Source: Clostridiaceae bacterium (GTDB taxonomy: Bacteria > Bacillota > Clostridia > DSM-8532). Taken from it: a stretch of 8,381 bases of DNA. A model generated the notes under the pieces. The model saw only the letters and a list, made by a program, of their open reading frames with translations, had not been told where the DNA came from and did no database searches. The position numbers were made by a program, and so were the translations under genes. Below, piece after piece: positions 5,527 through 8,381 of the stretch. The DNA lies in contig DUSJ01000084.1 of assembly GCA_012842645.1 (NCBI GenBank), forward strand, positions 1 to 8,381. The letters run 5' to 3'. Each line of letters opens with the position of its first letter. The first letter of the stretch is position 1.

Positions 5527-5569
5527 ATTACCTGACCGATGAAGTATAATTAAAAAGAGGTGATGAAGA

Positions 5570-6292
5570 ATGTATGACAACAATTACGGAGATTACAACG
5601 CACGGACTTACGAGGAAGAATTTGCGTCCGTAAAAGGAATGAATGCGTATATATCCAGGGTTTTCGGCTGGATGTTCATAGGTCTGCTTGCATCAGGCGC
5701 TGTCGCTTACCTCGTATCGACTAATATGAATATAGTACGTTTCATCTTTGGGAACAGGATCCTGTTGTTCGGGCTCATGATAGCTGAAGTGGTGCTTGTG
5801 GCTGTCCTTTCGTCACGGATCACCAGGCTCAGTTACGGAGCGGCAGTAGGCATGTTCCTTGTATATGCCGCCCTGAACGGGATAACGTTGTCTGTGATAT
5901 TCCTGGCCTTTTCGCAGCAGACTATAGCGACGGCATTCGTGGTTACGGCGGCAACCTTCGGAGCCATGTGCATATACGGGTATGTTACGAGGACTGACCT
6001 TACCCGGTTCAGGAACATTTTGCTCATGGGGCTCATCGGGCTGCTCATACTGTCGCTGGTTAACCTGTTCCTGAACAGCAGCAGAGTCGAATGGACCATA
6101 TGCATAATCAGCCTGTTTGTTTTCCTTGGTCTTACCGCTTATGATATGCAGAAACTCAAGGCCTACTATTTCGGTTCCGAAGGAGACATGGTTCTGAGAA
6201 AGAACCTCGGTATAATAGGCGCACTAAGCATTTATCTCGATTTCATCAACCTGTTCCTGACCATACTGAGACTGGCGGACAGGAGAAAGTAA
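5570..6292 (+). CDS. Bax inhibitor-1 / YccA family membrane protein
   Basis: A 240-residue polytopic membrane protein of the BI-1 (TMBIM, UPF0005) family. Seven hydrophobic helices lie at about 31-50, 62-80, 88-112, 117-138, 148-168, 174-191 and 212-234, after a hydrophilic, Tyr-rich N-terminus (MYDNNYGDYNARTYEEEF). The two aspartates of the family's di-aspartyl pH/calcium sensor are present: Asp192 in LTAYDMQKLK and Asp224 in SIYLDFINLF. By comparison with Bacillus subtilis YetJ, it may be a pH-sensitive calcium leak channel in the cytoplasmic membrane, though other bacterial members are linked to quality control by FtsH. The ATG has AGAGGTGAT about six bases upstream. It seems to be a single-gene unit, with a candidate promoter before and a strong terminator after. 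Family certain, physiological role not. Confidence 0.93.
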   Translation: MYDNNYGDYNARTYEEEFASVKGMNAYISRVFGWMFIGLLASGAVAYLVSTNMNIVRFIFGNRILLFGLMIAEVVLVAVLSSRITRLSYGAAVGMFLVYAALNGITLSVIFLAFSQQTIATAFVVTAATFGAMCIYGYVTRTDLTRFRNILLMGLIGLLILSLVNLFLNSSRVEWTICIISLFVFLGLTAYDMQKLKAYYFGSEGDMVLRKNLGIIGALSIYLDFINLFLTILRLADRRK

Positions 6293-6314
6293 AACCTTAT
6301 ACTGAGTGTTATGG

Positions 6315-6379
6315 GGACGGAGATTTTCGCTCATTGGACTTACATTGCGAGGCGATGAGCGAAATACTCCGTCCTTTTT
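6315..6379 (+). terminator. Long-stem rho-independent terminator after the BI-1-like gene
   Basis: GGACGGAG (6315-6322) pairs with CTCCGTCC (6367-6374). After a 2+2 internal mismatch, TTTCGCTCAT (6325-6334) pairs with ATGAGCGAAA (6355-6364): 18 bp in total. The 20-base loop is at 6335-6354 and five Ts (6375-6379) follow. It begins 23 bases after the stop codon. No T run follows on the other strand, so it acts on plus-strand transcripts. Confidence 0.88.
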
Positions 6380-6394
6380 CGCACATGCCTACCC

Positions 6395-6424
6395 TTTACT
6401 CATTCGCTGCATTTTTGTTATGAT
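6395..6424 (+). promoter_or_regulatory. Candidate extended -10 promoter for miaB-mutS
   Basis: TTTACT (6395-6400), an 18-base spacer, then TATGAT (6419-6424) preceded by TGT (6416-6418), which makes an extended -10 element. It sits just after the BI-1 terminator and gives a leader of roughly 70 bases. That leader can form a 9-bp hairpin (ATGCAGAAT 6429-6437 with ATTC 6456-6459 plus TGCAT 6462-6466). Confidence 0.45.
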
Positions 6425-6503
6425 AGTGATGCAGAATACCAGACAAGGATCTAAAATTCTTTGCATGACATAAAATGACGTAATAAGAAAGGGTTACAGA
6501 AAG

Positions 6504-7940
6504 TTGGAAACGAAAAAGTTCAGCAACAGGCTTATTGAAAATACACCCGAGTTCTGCGACTGGGTCGAGCAGGTAAGAAACCTTAATATGGCATATACCC
6601 TTGAAACAGGGAAGACAAGGAAGTTCAAGATCGACGTATTCGGCTGCCAGATGAACGAGCGTGATTCGGAAACCATTGCGGGCATGCTCACCGAAATGGG
6701 TTTTGAAGAAGTCTCCGGGACGGAACCTGCTGATATTATCGTATTCGTGACCTGCTGTGTCAGGGAAAATGCCGAGGAGCGCATATACGGGCATATTGGC
6801 GCCCTTACGGCCGAATGCGCGGAACATGGTTCCTTTATTGTCGCCTGCGGCTGCATGATGCAGCAGCCCCATGTCGTTGAAAAGATCAGGAACTCATACC
6901 ATAATGTGAAAATCGTGTTCGGAACCCATAATATCCATACCTTTCCCGAGCTTCTGCACCGCTACCTCACAACGAGGAAAAAGGTTTTCTCGGTTTGGGA
7001 GAAAGAAAACAGGATAATCGAGGATCTTCCCGTAAAGCGTGCCGAGAAGCACAAGGCATGGGTCAATATCATATTTGGCTGCAATAATTTCTGCTCCTAC
7101 TGCATTGTTCCCCATGTAAGGGGCAGGGAAAGAAGCAGGAGCATGGACGATATACTGGCAGAAATAAAAGCCCTTGCTGAAGACGGCTGCAAAGAGGTAA
7201 CTCTCCTTGGCCAGAATGTCAATTCCTACGGCAACGATCTTGGAGAAAAAGACCTGTTTGCAAGGCTCCTTTATGCCATAGAGGACATTGACGGGATAAA
7301 AAGGGTAAGGTTCATGACCTCACATCCCAAGGACCTTTCGGACAGCCTGATAGATGCCATGAAAAACTGCAGCAAGGTATGCAACCATCTCCATCTGCCA
7401 CTCCAGTCGGGAAGCACACGAATACTTGAAAAAATGAACCGTAAATATACGAAGGAACATTACCTGTCGCTGGTGGAGAAAATCAGGAAAGCCGTACCCG
7501 ATATCGCTCTTACTACGGACATCATCGTAGGGTTTCCCGGGGAGACCGAGGAAGATTTCGGTGACACGCTGGATGTTGTAAGGAAGGTAAGATTCGACGC
7601 GGCGTTCATGTTCATATACTCGCCCAGGAAAGGGACTCCCGCAGCCAAACTTGAGCAGGATATCCCTTCAGATATCATAAGCAGACGGTTCAAGGAGCTG
7701 GTGGACCTGCAGACTGCCATATCCACCGAGTTGGCCAAAAAGACCGAAGGTCAGATTCTTGAGGTCCTGGTGGACGGACCCAGCAAGCAGAATCCAGGTG
7801 TGCTTTCGGGGCGTACCAGGACAAACCGCCTGGTCAATTTCAGGGCAGAGTGGATCGAAAAAGGCGACTTCGCGGAGGTGGAGATAATCCGCGCGGGAGC
7901 CTTCTGGCTTGAAGGCAGGGGGGTCAGGAAAATTGGCTAA
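6504..7940 (+). CDS. miaB: tRNA-2-methylthio-N6-dimethylallyladenosine synthase MiaB
   Basis: A 478-residue radical-SAM methylthiotransferase. It adds a methylthio group to i6A37 of tRNAs that read UNN codons, making ms2i6A in the cytoplasm. The N-terminal UPF0004 domain holds the three cysteines of the auxiliary 4Fe-4S cluster: Cys48 in [11 protein letters not shown], Cys84 in VTCCVREN, and Cys117 in CGCMMQQ. The radical-SAM domain has Cys193-x3-Cys197-x2-Cys200 ([20 protein letters not shown]) and [10 protein letters not shown] (234-243), and a TRAM RNA-binding domain ends the protein (about 412-478). [11 protein letters not shown] and the NERDSE segment favour MiaB over MtaB or RimO. The start is TTG with GAAAGGG ten bases upstream; the next in-frame Met (6588) would remove a family-like N-terminal extension. 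The last eight bases overlap mutS. Confidence 0.96.
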   Translation: METKKFSNRLIENTPEFCDWVEQVRNLNMAYTLETGKTRKFKIDVFGCQMNERDSETIAGMLTEMGFEEVSGTEPADIIVFVTCCVRENAEERIYGHIGALTAECAEHGSFIVACGCMMQQPHVVEKIRNSYHNVKIVFGTHNIHTFPELLHRYLTTRKKVFSVWEKENRIIEDLPVKRAEKHKAWVNIIFGCNNFCSYCIVPHVRGRERSRSMDDILAEIKALAEDGCKEVTLLGQNVNSYGNDLGEKDLFARLLYAIEDIDGIKRVRFMTSHPKDLSDSLIDAMKNCSKVCNHLHLPLQSGSTRILEKMNRKYTKEHYLSLVEKIRKAVPDIALTTDIIVGFPGETEEDFGDTLDVVRKVRFDAAFMFIYSPRKGTPAAKLEQDIPSDIISRRFKELVDLQTAISTELAKKTEGQILEVLVDGPSKQNPGVLSGRTRTNRLVNFRAEWIEKGDFAEVEIIRAGAFWLEGRGVRKIG

Positions 7941-8381
7941 GCTTACACCCATGATGCAGCAATACATGGAGATAAAGGAACGGTACAGGGATTGTATCCT
8001 GATGTTCCGGCTGGGCGACTTTTATGAAATGTTCTTTGAAGATGCCGAGACCGCGTCCAGGGAGCTTGAGATCACGCTTACGGGTAGGGACTGCGGTCTC
8101 GAGGAACGGGCGCCTATGTGCGGAGTTCCCTACCATTCGGTCAACACTTACATAGCGCGCCTGCTGGCGAAAGGCTATAAGGTAGCGATTTGCGACCAGC
8201 TTGAAGACCCTGCCCTGGCAAAGGGGATAGTAAAGCGCGACGTGACCAGGGTCATAACCCCGGGCACTGTGACCGACCCTGCAATGCTTGACGAAAAGAA
8301 AAACAACTACCTCATGGCGGTATACTGCCAGCAGGTTTATTTCGGAATCGCCGTGGCCGATGTTTCGACAGGCGAGTTCTA
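7933..8381 (+). CDS. mutS: DNA mismatch repair protein MutS, N-terminal part (runs off the window)
   Basis: The first 149 residues of MutS, cut off by the window end (full family length is about 850-900 aa). Domain I, which reads the mismatch, is clear: [11 protein letters not shown] (28-38) with the Phe30-x-Glu32 pair that stacks on and hydrogen-bonds the mismatched base. MCGVPYHSV (62-70), CDQLEDP (87-93) and VITPGTVTD (107-115) follow, all typical. The start is TTG, giving [11 protein letters not shown], a standard MutS N-terminus; the ATG at 7951 would cut this off. The start overlaps the end of miaB by eight bases, and the purine/G-rich tract at about 7917-7928 supplies the ribosome binding site. 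It is therefore co-transcribed and probably coupled with miaB, as in many Bacillota where mutL then follows. The protein finds mismatches after replication and recruits MutL. Confidence 0.96.
   Translation, partial: MAKLTPMMQQYMEIKERYRDCILMFRLGDFYEMFFEDAETASRELEITLTGRDCGLEERAPMCGVPYHSVNTYIARLLAKGYKVAICDQLEDPALAKGIVKRDVTRVITPGTVTDPAMLDEKKNNYLMAVYCQQVYFGIAVADVSTGEF

Noticed and set aside
5545..5550. Perfect TATAAT just before the BI-1-like gene
   Set aside because: No -35 or extended -10 element is at the right distance, and transcription would start within the ribosome binding site.
1..8381. A novel defence or mobile system
   Set aside because: All sizeable genes belong to well-known housekeeping or transport families. 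There are no repeats, integrase, transposase, toxin-like pair or CRISPR signs.

Overview
The window looks like ordinary chromosome from a Gram-positive anaerobe of the Bacillota, most likely Clostridia. Reasons: the miaB-mutS arrangement, strong AGGAGG-type ribosome binding sites, frequent TTG/GTG starts, a lipoprotein-type solute-binding protein, and a clostridial-looking divergent Fpg/Nei protein. Base composition appears close to 50% GC by eye. All recognised genes lie on the plus strand. I see no mobile element, CRISPR array, tRNA or rRNA.

Layout. (1) 3-692: sfsA, followed by a gene-free stretch holding two rho-independent terminators. (2) 1029-4196: a thiamin-regulated uptake operon. It has a sigma-A-type promoter, a TPP riboswitch with antiterminator and terminator, an MTH1187-type thiamin-binding protein, and an ABC importer (permease, THI5-like lipoprotein, ATPase: thiX-thiY-thiZ type) probably bringing in a thiamin pyrimidine precursor. 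When TPP is plentiful the leader should terminate early and the importer should not be made. (3) 4312-4440: a 42-residue unrecognised small ORF with a very good ribosome binding site. (4) 4582-5405: a divergent Fpg/Nei (MutM-family) gene. It is split by a one-base frameshift just before its zinc-finger tail and lacks the usual catalytic Pro2. (5) 5570-6292: a Bax-inhibitor-1-like membrane protein with a long-stem terminator. (6) 6504-8381: miaB overlapping the start of mutS, which runs off the window; this is a tRNA modification plus mismatch repair operon.

Most of this is well-known biology and I do not see a convincing new multi-gene system. The points most worth following are the frameshifted Fpg/Nei gene with a possible A-AAG slip site, its missing catalytic residues, the 42-aa small ORF beside it, and the detailed switching geometry of the TPP riboswitch.
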